A DNA stretch of 42,807 nucleotides from Candidatus Poribacteria bacterium (GCA_022822085.1 JAJECK010000002.1:1-42807); one strand, 5' to 3'. Positions 1-8,174 are shown, counted from the first letter of the stretch. Program-made: numbers and translations. Notes: a model not told the origin generated them from the letters alone.

Positions 1-831
1 CTGATGCCTAGAAAGCGTAATGGGTTTGGTGCCCTCCGGTCCGCGACCGGAACAATCCCACACCGTAACTTCCTGACCACCTCCCGTAGCCAAGAATTGA
101 CTCGTGGCATCCCACGAGAGTTCTCGCACTTTCGTCGGATAGCCAGACATTTGCAAGTCGAGACCGGTTGACATAATCCAGAAATGTACGGTGGAATCTT
201 GATCTCCAGTGGCGATGTGTTTGCCATCAGGGCTCCACTCAATCACCAGTGATGAGCCTATCCATTCCAATCGGCGGACGGCTTCCGACTGTTGCGGGTC
301 CCACAGCGTGACACCGCCGTAGGCAATCGAGGCAAGTTGCATTACATGCGGTTTCCATTGAATACCAGAAATCGTGCTCTGATGGTCGGGATATTCGCGA
401 ATAAGATCGCCGTCAGCGTTCCAGAGTTTCAGCTTACGACCAGCGGCAGAGGCAAGTATCGGTTTTTTACCGCCACTCCAAGCAAGGTGCTCAACCCATG
501 CTGCGCCCCCGTCAAGCGAATGGGTCGCGTCGCCACTTGTCATATCCCACAATCGAATTTTCCCATCCTGTCCTGCGCTTGCAAGCACCTTGCTGTCTGG
601 ACGCCACGCGAGTGACATTGTACCGAATTCATGCCCTTCAAAGGCATGGATAACCGCTTGACGACGACCTTCAAAAATTGTCACCGGACCGAGAACTGAC
701 GCTGCAGCGACGTATTTCCCATCAGGGGACCACGCCAGATCAATGACGTGGTCGCTGATGGTTGCGGTCCAATTTTCGCGCAGTTGAGAGGGCTGGACAA
801 AGCGGTTGTTCAAGTTGTTCAAGCGAGACAT
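1..831 (-). CDS. Cytoplasmic WD40-repeat protein, 3' end outside window
   Basis: The frame is open for 277 codons from an ATG at 831 to the window edge, so the C-terminus is missing. WD40 blades are plain: LAWSPDGKYVAAAS, then LASAGQDGKIRLWDM, then IEWSPDGKHIATGDQDSTVHFW and further weaker blades. There is no signal peptide or membrane segment, so it should be cytoplasmic, unlike the other WD40 proteins here. Its start codon overlaps the last 13 bases of the CobW-family GTPase gene, which suggests translational coupling and a shared job. A propeller next to a CobW-type zinc GTPase could serve as a docking platform, but that role is inferred. The call as a WD40 protein is secure; the function is not known. 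Confidence 0.85.
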   Translation of the reverse strand, partial: MSRLNNLNNRFVQPSQLRENWTATISDHVIDLAWSPDGKYVAAASVLGPVTIFEGRRQAVIHAFEGHEFGTMSLAWRPDSKVLASAGQDGKIRLWDMTSGDATHSLDGGAAWVEHLAWSGGKKPILASAAGRKLKLWNADGDLIREYPDHQSTISGIQWKPHVMQLASIAYGGVTLWDPQQSEAVRRLEWIGSSLVIEWSPDGKHIATGDQDSTVHFWIMSTGLDLQMSGYPTKVRELSWDATSQFLATGGGQEVTVWDCSGRGPEGTKPITLSRHQ

Positions 832-2171
832 GCTTCAAATCCTTCAGTCAATTCAGCCCGGTTGAGGTTGCGCCCGATGAAGATGAGGCTATTGTAGCGC
901 TGTTCACCACCCCAGGGGCGGTCGGGTCGACCGTCAAAAAGCATATGAACACCTTGGAAGACGAATCGGTTTGACTCACCTTTGATGCTCAGAATACCTT
1001 TCATGCGGAAGATGTCGGGACCTTTTGTCCGAAGCAGATTGCCAATCCAATCGTTCAGCCGGTCGCCATCGAGGTCGCCGGGGGTTGTGATGCCGACCGA
1101 TGTGACTTCGTCATCATGTTCGTGGTCTGGCTTAAATTCGCGTTCAACAACTGGCTTGACAAGGGCATCGCTGCCAAAGAGTTGTGCTTGAAATTCATCG
1201 GGATGATGCTCGGTAAACAGCGCGTAAGCACCGGGGCGGTCGATCTGCACGTTAAAACGTAATTCGTCCGCTGTGAGATTCAACTCAATGAGTTGTCCAC
1301 CTGGTTGAAGGGTGCCACCCGCCGAAAGTTCATGCTCATCATCGGAGAAAACCATAACGACTGGCTCTACAGCGGCCTCCAAAGCTCCATCGGTTGATTC
1401 ATTTACGGGCACCAACGCGAGTTTCATCGTCGGGTCAGGACCTTCTTGGAGAACCAGTTCCTGCGTGCCTGCCGAAAGGTTATATACACCAGCCCATTCA
1501 AAGGGATACTCCGGTTCCATAAACTGTGGGTCAACCTCCATCGCCCGGTCCAGATCGAAGCCGCCGACATTGAGAATCTTGTCCATTTCAACCACGGCGT
1601 TTTCTGTGCGATAAATCTTCGCTGCAGCGTTCATATTGCGAATTCTGGCTTCCAGTTGTTCTAACTCTCCCTCGGTCACAAGGTCAATCTTGTTCAACAA
1701 AATGACATCGGCAAAGGCAATCTGTTCACGCGCCTCGTCGCTGTCATCAATGTGCTGCCAGATGTGTTTGGCATCAACCAACGTCGTGACGGAATCCAAC
1801 TGAAGTTTCTCCTGCATTTCGGTGTCCATGAAGAACGTCTGAGCAACTGGCCCGGGGTCCGCAAGCCCCGTGGTTTCGACCATGATGTAGTCGAACTTAT
1901 CGCGACGCTTCATCAGGTTCCCTAAAATACGGATGAGATCACCGCGCACCGTGCAGCAGATGCAACCATTGTTCATCTCGAATATCTCTTCTTCGGCACC
2001 GATGACCAAATCATTATCAACGCCGATCTCGCCAAACTCGTTTTCGATGACGGCGATCCGTTTGCCATGGTTTTCGGTGAGAATACGGTTAAGAAGCGTG
2101 GTTTTACCAGACCCTAAAAAGCCCGTCAACACGGTGACGGGGACTTGATTGTTTAGCATGGCTGTGTTCAT
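819..2171 (-). CDS. CobW/ZNG1-family GTP-dependent metallochaperone
   Basis: A 450-residue G3E-family GTPase of the COG0523 group, whose members deliver metal (often zinc) to client proteins at the cost of GTP. Visible motifs are Walker A GFLGSGKTT (17-25), the metal-binding CICC (70-73), the switch/Walker B segment ETTGLADPGP (99 onward) and the base-specificity motif LNKIDLV near 160. The C-terminal CobW_C domain follows after about residue 350. Between them is an acidic, His-containing insert (about 215-335, including TEHHPDEF) that makes it longer than YjiA-type members. AGGAGA sits a few bases before the ATG. Neighbours are a TonB receptor, a metal-binding lipoprotein and a MerC-like protein, so a zinc role is more likely than cobalamin synthesis. 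Metal specificity is inferred from context. Confidence 0.9.
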   Translation of the reverse strand: MNTAMLNNQVPVTVLTGFLGSGKTTLLNRILTENHGKRIAVIENEFGEIGVDNDLVIGAEEEIFEMNNGCICCTVRGDLIRILGNLMKRRDKFDYIMVETTGLADPGPVAQTFFMDTEMQEKLQLDSVTTLVDAKHIWQHIDDSDEAREQIAFADVILLNKIDLVTEGELEQLEARIRNMNAAAKIYRTENAVVEMDKILNVGGFDLDRAMEVDPQFMEPEYPFEWAGVYNLSAGTQELVLQEGPDPTMKLALVPVNESTDGALEAAVEPVVMVFSDDEHELSAGGTLQPGGQLIELNLTADELRFNVQIDRPGAYALFTEHHPDEFQAQLFGSDALVKPVVEREFKPDHEHDDEVTSVGITTPGDLDGDRLNDWIGNLLRTKGPDIFRMKGILSIKGESNRFVFQGVHMLFDGRPDRPWGGEQRYNSLIFIGRNLNRAELTEGFEACLA

Positions 2172-2191
2172 CTTTCTCTCCTTTTTTGAAT

Positions 2192-2452
2192 TTAGCCAGC
2201 GGTCAAGCTAACGATGTCCGTCTGCTTCACCTCCGCCAGCGGTTTGTGAATCTTGTATTGCCGGGGCTTTCCCGGTGTCTCCATGATTGCAATGACCGTT
2301 TCAATAGGCGGACAGCCTTCTTCGGTGCATTCCAACTGAGTAATCATTATGGAGACATCATCTGATAGATCAAATGCTTGTGAGACCCACGATTTGACTT
2401 CGGCAAGTTGCCGTGGGTCACTCTTTTGTTGCGAATTGAAAAAATTCTGCAC
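2192..2452 (-). CDS. Small conserved-looking protein in the metal operon
   Basis: An 86-residue soluble protein read from GTG at 2452, preceded by AAGGAGG at good spacing, which fixes this non-ATG start. It has no signal peptide. A short motif, QLECTEEGCPPIETVIAI, contains two cysteines four residues apart that could bind metal or a cluster. The gene lies 20 bases upstream of the CobW-family gene in the same direction, so the two are probably co-translated. I do not recognise a named family. The context makes a role in cytoplasmic metal handling plausible but unproven. Confidence 0.7.
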   Translation of the reverse strand: MQNFFNSQQKSDPRQLAEVKSWVSQAFDLSDDVSIMITQLECTEEGCPPIETVIAIMETPGKPRQYKIHKPLAEVKQTDIVSLTAG

Positions 2453-2648
2453 TGTTGTATGGCCTCCTTTCCTTACATATAATGCTGTTTTAATCCCTGA
2501 AATCTCGCCACGAATCGGTCATCGCACACGATTCTGACCAGATTTTTCTCAAGTCTGCAGTCTCTATTCTGTGGAAGGTGTGTACGGAACTACACCAACC
2601 AGTTGCACAGTCCTCTAAACCTTTAGTCATCAAGCTCATATCAATGCA
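2453..2648. other. Intergenic gap inside the metal operon
   Basis: About 196 bases separate the ferredoxin-like gene from the small GTG-initiated gene. The only signal I can support is the AAGGAGG site for the downstream gene near 2465. I saw no convincing promoter, terminator or riboswitch, although the gap is long compared with the tight spacing elsewhere in the operon and could hold an internal promoter. Confidence 0.4.
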
Positions 2649-3146
2649 TCAACTCTGTACAACAGGAACCTCCCCGGCGAACGCTTGCTCCTGTGAAGTT
2701 TTGTAACTCACGGTTCCCTTATTTTTCTGAAACTCGAACGAGGGAGATCGAAACCGATCAAAACGGTGACTATCAAAGTCTGAAGGCAACGGAAGTAGCG
2801 CATCTGTTCGCGCCACGGATTCCGCCCAATCCACGAGTCGCTCATAGTGTAGATGGAGTTCTATCTGTCCTAACCACACGACACCGTGCGGTGATGTGAT
2901 ACAGACAACATTTGCGAGATCACATGGCCCAAGGCAGCCTTCGCTGACTGTCAATGTTACTGAAGGGGATAGTCGTCTGTTCCGCCACTCCTGTTTGAGC
3001 CACTCGACCGGTACAGGCGGTTTCCGTTTCTCTGTCACGCCACAACAACACCCCTTACAAACTATTATATGCATTAAGACACGCCGCCTTGATGCCAGCT
3101 TCGGCGACGATTCGATTCCATCTGCTCCCATATCTTTTTCCTGCAT
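2649..3146 (-). CDS. Thioredoxin-like [2Fe-2S] ferredoxin-domain protein
   Basis: A soluble protein of about 165 residues. The frame stays open further upstream to 3185, but the ATG at 3146 has GGGAG at proper spacing and lies just after the preceding stop, so it is preferred. The core has HIIVCKGCCCG followed about 45 residues later by SEGCLGPCDLANVV, the cysteine spacing expected of thioredoxin-fold [2Fe-2S] ferredoxins. The C-terminus (after about 130) is polar and unrecognised. Proteins of this type occur beside CobW-like and cobaltochelatase genes, where they may carry electrons or metal. Here it sits between a metal-binding lipoprotein and a CobW GTPase. The extra cysteines in CKGCCC could bind metal instead of a cluster. 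The fold call is good; the role is open. Confidence 0.75.
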   Translation of the reverse strand: MQEKDMGADGIESSPKLASRRRVLMHIIVCKGCCCGVTEKRKPPVPVEWLKQEWRNRRLSPSVTLTVSEGCLGPCDLANVVCITSPHGVVWLGQIELHLHYERLVDWAESVARTDALLPLPSDFDSHRFDRFRSPSFEFQKNKGTVSYKTSQEQAFAGEVPVVQS

Positions 3147-3165
3147 AGTGTTCAAATCTCCCGGG

Positions 3166-4113
3166 TTATAATTCCGATTCCCCAATCAAAGCATGTACAA
3201 TTGTATCAATATTATGTCGGATCATCCCGATGTAGGTACCTTCAAGTGTCCCCTCGTTTCCCATAGCGTCTGTGAAGAGCTGACCACCAATCTCTACATT
3301 AAATCCTTTCGCCTCCACAGCCGCTTTCACCGCTTTGAGACTCCGTGAAGAGACGGATGACTCTACAAAAATAGCAGAGATACCTCGCTCCACAATAAAC
3401 GTCGCCAATTCCTGGACATCAGTGATACCGACTTCTGTCGCGGTGCTAATACCTTGTAATCCGCGCACCTCAAACCCGTAAGCCTTTCCGAAGTAGTTAA
3501 AACAGTCGTGAGCCGTCACAAGGACGCGTTGCTGAGATGGCACGCGTTCCACTTGCGACTTTACGTATTCATCGAGTGCCATGAGTTTCGTAAGGTAGCG
3601 TTCGGCGTTGCTTCGGTACAGGACAGTATTATCTGCATCGAATTCACTCAGGGCATCGCGAACCTTTCCCACCGCTTGCATCCAAAGCTTCACGTCAAAC
3701 CATAAGTGCGGGTCGTAGAGTCCCTCGTATTCTTTGGGTGTTAGCAGCAGACTCCGATCTACAGCGTCTGTTACGGCGACCGTCAGCGTATCCCCCGACA
3801 TATTCGCAAGGATGTCCGCCATTTTTGCTTCAAGGTACAGCCCGTTATAGAAGATGATGTGTGCTGAACCAAACTCTTCAACATCTTTAGGAGTCGGGTT
3901 GTAAAAGTGTGGGTCTACTCCAGGTTTCACTATTCCGGTCACTTCAACGCGCGTACTGCCAACATTTTTAACAATATCAGTAATCATACCTATCGTGGTA
4001 ACAACGCGAAGTTTATCGGCTGTGGCAGCATCCGGTTGTCCCTTCGGATCACAGCCAGACCATACCAGTATCAGTATGCCTATTAAACACACTGAAATGT
4101 ATCTTCTTTGCAT
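3166..4113 (-). CDS. Zn/Mn-type ABC transporter substrate-binding lipoprotein (ZnuA/TroA family)
   Basis: A periplasmic cluster A-I metal-binding protein of about 315 residues. The frame is open to 4137, but ATG at 4113 has GGAGG upstream and gives a clean lipoprotein signal ending in LVWSGC, so the mature protein would be anchored through Cys 21. Family ligand motifs are present: GVDPHFY, DPHLWFD, TAHDCFNYFGKAY, and the C-terminal FTDAMGNEGTLEGTYIGM typical of the TroA/MntA branch. There is no His-rich loop like that of classical ZnuA. The upstream end overlaps the MerC-like gene, indicating one transcript. No permease or ATPase gene is present in the window, which is unusual for this family; the partner may be encoded elsewhere or replaced by the MerC-like protein. 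Confidence 0.88.
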   Translation of the reverse strand: MQRRYISVCLIGILILVWSGCDPKGQPDAATADKLRVVTTIGMITDIVKNVGSTRVEVTGIVKPGVDPHFYNPTPKDVEEFGSAHIIFYNGLYLEAKMADILANMSGDTLTVAVTDAVDRSLLLTPKEYEGLYDPHLWFDVKLWMQAVGKVRDALSEFDADNTVLYRSNAERYLTKLMALDEYVKSQVERVPSQQRVLVTAHDCFNYFGKAYGFEVRGLQGISTATEVGITDVQELATFIVERGISAIFVESSVSSRSLKAVKAAVEAKGFNVEIGGQLFTDAMGNEGTLEGTYIGMIRHNIDTIVHALIGESEL

Positions 4114-4117
4114 AATA

Positions 4118-4516
4118 TTATACATCCTCCGGTTCATATACTAGACAGGTCTTACATAGGTGCCGATTTACGAGGTGTGCGGATGCAAGTACAATCGCAC
4201 CGATACTGTAGAAGACCACTTCAAAAGTGCCTTCAACGGCTGTCCGGGCGGTGGCGATGAATACTAACGCCACTATTAATATCAAAAACGCTCGCCAGCG
4301 TCGATGGTGTCGAATACCCCACGCTAAACTCCCGATTGCCAGTACAATTGCGACAGTGATAAGAACCAATTCAGCACGCTCATTCGCAAGGAAACCCAAT
4401 CCGATCAAAGGCAAAACTGTAATTAAAAGCGGCATCGCTATGCAATGGATTGCACATGCAAAGGATAGGCACGCACCAGTATTGTCAACGAATTCTTGAC
4501 TTAAATATTTTTTCAT
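4118..4516 (-). CDS. MerC-domain inner-membrane protein
   Basis: A 132-residue protein with four predicted membrane segments. Helix 1 carries the MerC hallmark ACAIHCIAMPLL, a Cys/His pair within the membrane that passes metal in mercury-resistance MerC. A second pair near the end (NRHLCKTCLVY) is exposed at the C-terminus. A strong AAGGAG lies just before the ATG. No merA, merR or merP is nearby; instead the gene sits between a TonB receptor and a metal-binding lipoprotein. MerC-like proteins outside mer operons are often found with zinc genes, so inner-membrane passage of zinc or another soft metal is the likely job. The substrate is inferred. Confidence 0.82.
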   Translation of the reverse strand: MKKYLSQEFVDNTGACLSFACAIHCIAMPLLITVLPLIGLGFLANERAELVLITVAIVLAIGSLAWGIRHHRRWRAFLILIVALVFIATARTAVEGTFEVVFYSIGAIVLASAHLVNRHLCKTCLVYEPEDV

Positions 4517-4582
4517 TTTTTCTCCTTAGAGAATTAAGGGATGGGGCGATATGATAGACATTATCGCCCGCGTCCTACAGTT

Positions 4583-6850
4583 TTAAAAATTAAGTTTATA
4601 CAAGAGTTTCACATTCCTTCCCGGTTCCGGCATTGCCGATTTGATGCGGGACAGATGTTCACGATACGTTGTATCAAAGAGGTTTTCAATCTCGAAAACG
4701 ACCATGTTCTCAAGCTGCCACCACGAAAAATTGAGATAGCTGCCGATATCATAGACGAGATAGCCGCCTGTCGGTTCCTCAAATTCACCGAGCCGGGTCT
4801 GGCTGCCTGAAAAACGGGATGCGACATACACATGCAACGGTGCAGGTGTGTAACTAATGACGAATTTACCGTTGAGGGGTGGGACACGCTCCAGTGGTCG
4901 CCTATTGGTTTGTATCGTTCCGTTGACGTAACTCATATTGAGCTGAAGATGGACATGCGGCAGTACCTCACCCCCTATCTGGATTTCAGCCCCATTCATT
5001 ATAACGTCGTGTCCCATATATTGATAAATCCACAGCCATCCTGCTGCGCCGCTGCCCCACTCTTTTTCACCACTTTGCGTCGGAATGAGGTAGTTCTGTA
5101 TCTGATTCCTGAAAAGTGCCAGATTGAGTCTGAACCTGTCGTTTGCGTACTTGGCGAAGAGTTCAGTGCCATATCCATTCTCAGATTCCAGCTCTGCATT
5201 GCCGATTTCGTAGGAAAAGACAGCCAAGTGGGGTCCATCGCTGAAAAGTTCCTCAATACCGGGGGCTCGAAACGTTTTCATCAGGGTAGCCCCGGTACTC
5301 AGCCTATCCGTCCAATGGTAAATTCCAGAGGCAGCCCCAGAGAAACCGTTGAAATCGCGGCGTTTGACGGTTCCGGCTCGGACAACTGCCCCAGGCCTAA
5401 ACGGTTCCGCACGCCTAACGTCGTAGCGGATAGCCCCTTGTAGGGTGAGTTTGTCAAAGTTACGCTGGTTTAGAAAAAATCCTGCCAACGCGAATTCACG
5501 GGTGTGCGGTGTCCAGTAAAACCCGCCTGTGGCATGGTCTCGGTACTCACCCCAAATACCCGCAACGGCGTTGTCAAACACGTGAGCCATCGCTGAGACA
5601 TTGTAGGTTAGCACACCGAATTCCACACCAAGCGTCCCGTTCGACTCCAACTCTTGATGCTGATAACGCGTATAGGCAGTCTGGAGTTTTACCTTTTCAA
5701 GCATCCTTGTGTTGAAGCGGTATTCCATCTGTCCTTCATAGCGTTGTTTGTCAAGTGCAATGTTAACCCCACTAATATGCCCTTCTGGAGAACCAGGAAC
5801 GCCGTAATCTGAACCATAACTGCTTCCAGAGGCACCGATGAAGCCCCACGGCTTAATCAGCGAGGCACCGCCTGAAAAATTGACGTTTGAAAGGTCAGTG
5901 TTTTCGAGGACACCCACCGGCGTTTGAATGTCGGATGCACGCCGCCGATTCCATTCTACATTGCCCGCAAAATCACCAATTGGGAACGTAAAACCTGTCG
6001 TTCCGGTCAAACCTGAGTTGACAGATTCAGCCTGGAACGTTAGATGCGTATCAAGCCGGCTCGGTAGAATTTGCGGTATGTGATTGCTTTTGACATTAAT
6101 AACACCGCCCAACGTACTTGAGCCGTAAATGAGTGATGCGGGGCCACGGGTAATTTCAACGCCTTCGGCAGTCATCGGATCAATGGATACGGCGTGGTCG
6201 GCACTGGAGGCGGACTTATCGCCTGTCCGTTCGCCGTTTTCAAGAATGAGCAGCCTGTCACCGCCCAATCCACGAATAACAGGACGCGCGATCGCCCGTC
6301 CCATCGTTCGCTGTGAAATGCCCGACTCATCCGCCAACGTGTTCGCCAAGGTCATACCTAACCGTCTTTGGAGTTCTGCTTCGTCCAATGCTAAGTCGGT
6401 TGTTTCTTCAAACTGTGAAAGAGTTCGTTTTGAACCGTACACCGTGATGGTTTGCAGTTGAAACGGCAACGTCTCCAGTTCAATCTTGAGATAAGGTGTG
6501 GAGGTATTGACATTAACGACCTGTTCAAACTGCTGATAACCGACCTTTAGGAACTGAAGCGTCTGCTGTCCTTCTGGCACTACGTCAAACTTAAACCGAC
6601 CGTTTGCATCGGTTCGGACGTGCTTCTCAAGTCCCTTAATACGGACCGTAACCCCACCAAGTCGAGTACTGCTCTGTGTTTCAATGACCTCGCCTTCCAG
6701 GGACTGCCTTGTGTCCGAAGCACTTTGGACATCCTTGAGATAGCAGAACAGGCATCCTGCTATTCCAAATAACAACGCTAATAGGTGAGGACACTGTCCA
6801 AGTGTCCTCACCGTGGGGGACCTGTGCGAACAAGCACAAGTGTTTAACAT
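4583..6850 (-). CDS. TonB-dependent outer-membrane receptor, ZnuD-like
   Basis: A 755-residue outer-membrane importer. The order is: signal region (about 1-45), a carboxypeptidase-regulatory-like beta domain (about 50-125, with TDANGRFKFDVVPEG), plug domain (about 140-265, with RPVIRGLGGDRLLILENG and EITRGPASLIYGSSTLGGVINV), then a 22-stranded-type barrel ending in the expected terminal Phe (LLYKLNF). The plug segment SSADHAVSIDPM resembles the zinc receptor ZnuD more than siderophore or B12 receptors. AAGGGGG precedes the ATG. It begins 10 bases after the His-rich lipoprotein gene and is followed by the MerC-like gene, so metal import is well supported. Zinc rather than another transition metal is inferred. 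Confidence 0.88.
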   Translation of the reverse strand: MLNTCACSHRSPTVRTLGQCPHLLALLFGIAGCLFCYLKDVQSASDTRQSLEGEVIETQSSTRLGGVTVRIKGLEKHVRTDANGRFKFDVVPEGQQTLQFLKVGYQQFEQVVNVNTSTPYLKIELETLPFQLQTITVYGSKRTLSQFEETTDLALDEAELQRRLGMTLANTLADESGISQRTMGRAIARPVIRGLGGDRLLILENGERTGDKSASSADHAVSIDPMTAEGVEITRGPASLIYGSSTLGGVINVKSNHIPQILPSRLDTHLTFQAESVNSGLTGTTGFTFPIGDFAGNVEWNRRRASDIQTPVGVLENTDLSNVNFSGGASLIKPWGFIGASGSSYGSDYGVPGSPEGHISGVNIALDKQRYEGQMEYRFNTRMLEKVKLQTAYTRYQHQELESNGTLGVEFGVLTYNVSAMAHVFDNAVAGIWGEYRDHATGGFYWTPHTREFALAGFFLNQRNFDKLTLQGAIRYDVRRAEPFRPGAVVRAGTVKRRDFNGFSGAASGIYHWTDRLSTGATLMKTFRAPGIEELFSDGPHLAVFSYEIGNAELESENGYGTELFAKYANDRFRLNLALFRNQIQNYLIPTQSGEKEWGSGAAGWLWIYQYMGHDVIMNGAEIQIGGEVLPHVHLQLNMSYVNGTIQTNRRPLERVPPLNGKFVISYTPAPLHVYVASRFSGSQTRLGEFEEPTGGYLVYDIGSYLNFSWWQLENMVVFEIENLFDTTYREHLSRIKSAMPEPGRNVKLLYKLNF

Positions 6851-6860
6851 GATGTCCCCC

Positions 6861-7469
6861 TTATTTTACTGTTACTGGTATCAGGAGTGGAGCTGTGTAG
6901 TCAGCATGATCCCCGTGAAGCAGTTGCAGTTTGATTTCCGTTTCTCCTGCTTTCAGTCCCTCGAGGCCAAACGGTAACGCGTCACCGTGTTCTTCATGTT
7001 CTTCTTCATGATCCTCTTCACCTTCATGGCCATGTTCATCTTCGTCCAGATGGATCTTAATAATAGAGGAATCGTAACCAGTCAGCCTCAAACTGAAGGA
7101 TTCCAGTCCGTCATGGTCATGGTCATCTTCGTCATGTTCATCTTCACCTGGCGGGGGTGCTATTTCATCGAGATGGAGTTCCTTTTCGTCCGCGTCAAGA
7201 AAATGGACATGTATCTCAATCTCTTCACCAGCGTTAACGGTGAGACCGCCTTCATGGTGGTCTTGATGTTGATGATAGACCACTTCTCCATCGATTTCCA
7301 GGTTAAAGCCGTCAGCATCGGCGTGAAGGGGAGCATCTTCTTCGTGGTCATGAGGATCATCTATGATAGGATTGTCGTCTTCGCTGCAACCGCCCATAAA
7401 AGGTAGCACAGCAACAATAACTGTTAATAATATGCGTGAAATGGCCCGTTCAAAATAAGCTATAAACAT
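6861..7469 (-). CDS. His/Asp/Glu-rich metal-binding lipoprotein
   Basis: A 202-residue exported protein. The frame extends to a TTG at 7481, but ATG at 7469 has GGAG at seven bases and is preferred. A lipobox (VLPFMGGC) predicts an acylated periplasmic or surface protein. It has three His/acidic clusters: DPHDHEEDAPLHADAD near the N-terminus, GEDEHDEDDHDHDG in the middle and DEDEHGHEGEEDHEEEHEEH later, separated by beta-rich segments. Such clusters bind zinc with modest affinity and can concentrate it at a receptor. The gene lies directly upstream of the TonB receptor gene, which fits a metal-buffering partner of that receptor. The exact family is not recognised. Confidence 0.8.
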   Translation of the reverse strand: MFIAYFERAISRILLTVIVAVLPFMGGCSEDDNPIIDDPHDHEEDAPLHADADGFNLEIDGEVVYHQHQDHHEGGLTVNAGEEIEIHVHFLDADEKELHLDEIAPPPGEDEHDEDDHDHDGLESFSLRLTGYDSSIIKIHLDEDEHGHEGEEDHEEEHEEHGDALPFGLEGLKAGETEIKLQLLHGDHADYTAPLLIPVTVK

Positions 7470-7497
7470 TGTTTTCTCCAATTATTTAGGATTGAAA

Positions 7498-7539
7498 TAG
7501 TAGATACGAAACTACAAATAGTAGATACAAAACTACAGA
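7498..7539. repeat. Tandem 21-bp repeat in leader of metal operon
   Basis: Two adjacent 21-base copies (7498-7518 and 7519-7539) differ at two positions. Each contains GTAG-8 bases-CTAC, so each can form a small inverted repeat. They lie 29 to 70 bases upstream of the ATG at 7469. A tandem operator for a metal regulator is a reasonable reading. Confidence 0.6.
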
Positions 7540-7541
7540 GA

Positions 7542-7576
7542 ATGTGCAAATTAACTCACATGCAAATTTTGCACAT
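7542..7576. promoter_or_regulatory. Nested inverted repeats, candidate metal-regulator operator
   Basis: TGCAAA-T-TTTGCA (7561-7573) is a perfect 6-1-6 palindrome. It is nested in a larger pair: ATGTGCAAA (7542-7550) and TTTGCACAT (7568-7576). The site is about 75-105 bases upstream of the His-rich lipoprotein start. The odd-centred AT-rich palindrome is the shape of Fur/Zur-family sites, but the sequence does not match a known Zur consensus. Regulation by metal is inferred. Confidence 0.45.
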
Positions 7577-7755
7577 CTTACATTTTCTAAAATATTTCTG
7601 TATGTAGAATGGAATAATAGATACATAGACGCGCATAACTGTTCAGAAATGACAACTACACGACTTATCTAATATGCCGTTCTGAAAGTATTCTGACTTT
7701 CTATGAAAAATAACTATAGGACAATTTGGTTTGGTCTATATATAATAACAATGGA

Positions 7756-8097
7756 TTAATTGGAGAATGTAGGAGGGGCACGACTCTGGATATATATCGG
7801 GGGATTGAATGAGATGGAACTGACTTCAGTCAGTGGAAGTGTTTCAATATAAAGATAATTTGTAACTAAAGTTATAGGCGGGACATGAAAAGTAACGGGT
7901 GTATTGAGGAATACACACCCTGGACAACTCTCATCCGTATGCGTAGGTTCACTTTCATGATGTTCAGAACAATGATCATCATGATGTACAGGACAATGCT
8001 CATGAACATGCATAAAGGGCATCAGACTGAGAAGAAATACGTGACAAATTAAACCAATATTGAATAGGAAATTCGTTGCGTATTTGGCTTTTTTCAA
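7756..8097 (-). CDS. Small exported His-rich protein (DUF2946-like)
   Basis: A 113-residue protein with an N-terminal hydrophobic signal segment (about 8-28), then a dense His/Cys stretch (MHVHEHCPVHHDDHCSEHH) and CPGCVF, and a proline-rich end with RAPPTF. That layout resembles DUF2946-type proteins associated with copper or zinc loci. The start is taken as TTG at 8097, because starting at the next Met would remove the signal segment; AGGTGTGG lies upstream. A strong promoter (8146-8174) directly precedes it. It is the first gene of the minus-strand metal locus and is separated from the next gene by 286 bases holding possible operators. The function is inferred to be periplasmic metal binding or sensing. 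Confidence 0.7.
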   Translation of the reverse strand: MKKAKYATNFLFNIGLICHVFLLSLMPFMHVHEHCPVHHDDHCSEHHESEPTHTDESCPGCVFLNTPVTFHVPPITLVTNYLYIETLPLTEVSSISFNPPIYIQSRAPPTFSN

Positions 8098-8145
8098 GTT
8101 TCCACACCTATTTGGTTTTGTGTTTAGAATTATATTATGGATTAT

Positions 8146-8174
8146 ATTATACTATACAATTTGGTGAATTGCAA
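8146..8174 (-). promoter_or_regulatory. Sigma70-like promoter of the His-rich gene
   Basis: On the minus strand the -35 TTGCAA (8174-8169) and -10 TATAAT (8151-8146) are separated by 17 bases. It lies about 50 bases upstream of the TTG start at 8097. The -10 sits in a run of TATAATATAAT, and AT-rich half-repeats flank the -35, so an operator could overlap, but I could not define one with certainty. Confidence 0.65.

Noticed and set aside
4832-5443. 203-codon plus-strand frame inside the TonB receptor
   Set aside because: It is antisense to a well-supported barrel domain and has no features of its own.
6987-7406. 139-codon Met/Phe-rich plus-strand frame
   Set aside because: It is the complement of the His/Asp/Glu-rich coding sequence, which automatically gives Met/Phe/Val-rich frames.
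819-8097. Cobalamin-biosynthesis or mercury-resistance operon
   Set aside because: CobW and MerC homologues could suggest either, but no cob or mer genes accompany them and no B12 riboswitch was recognised; zinc-type partners dominate.
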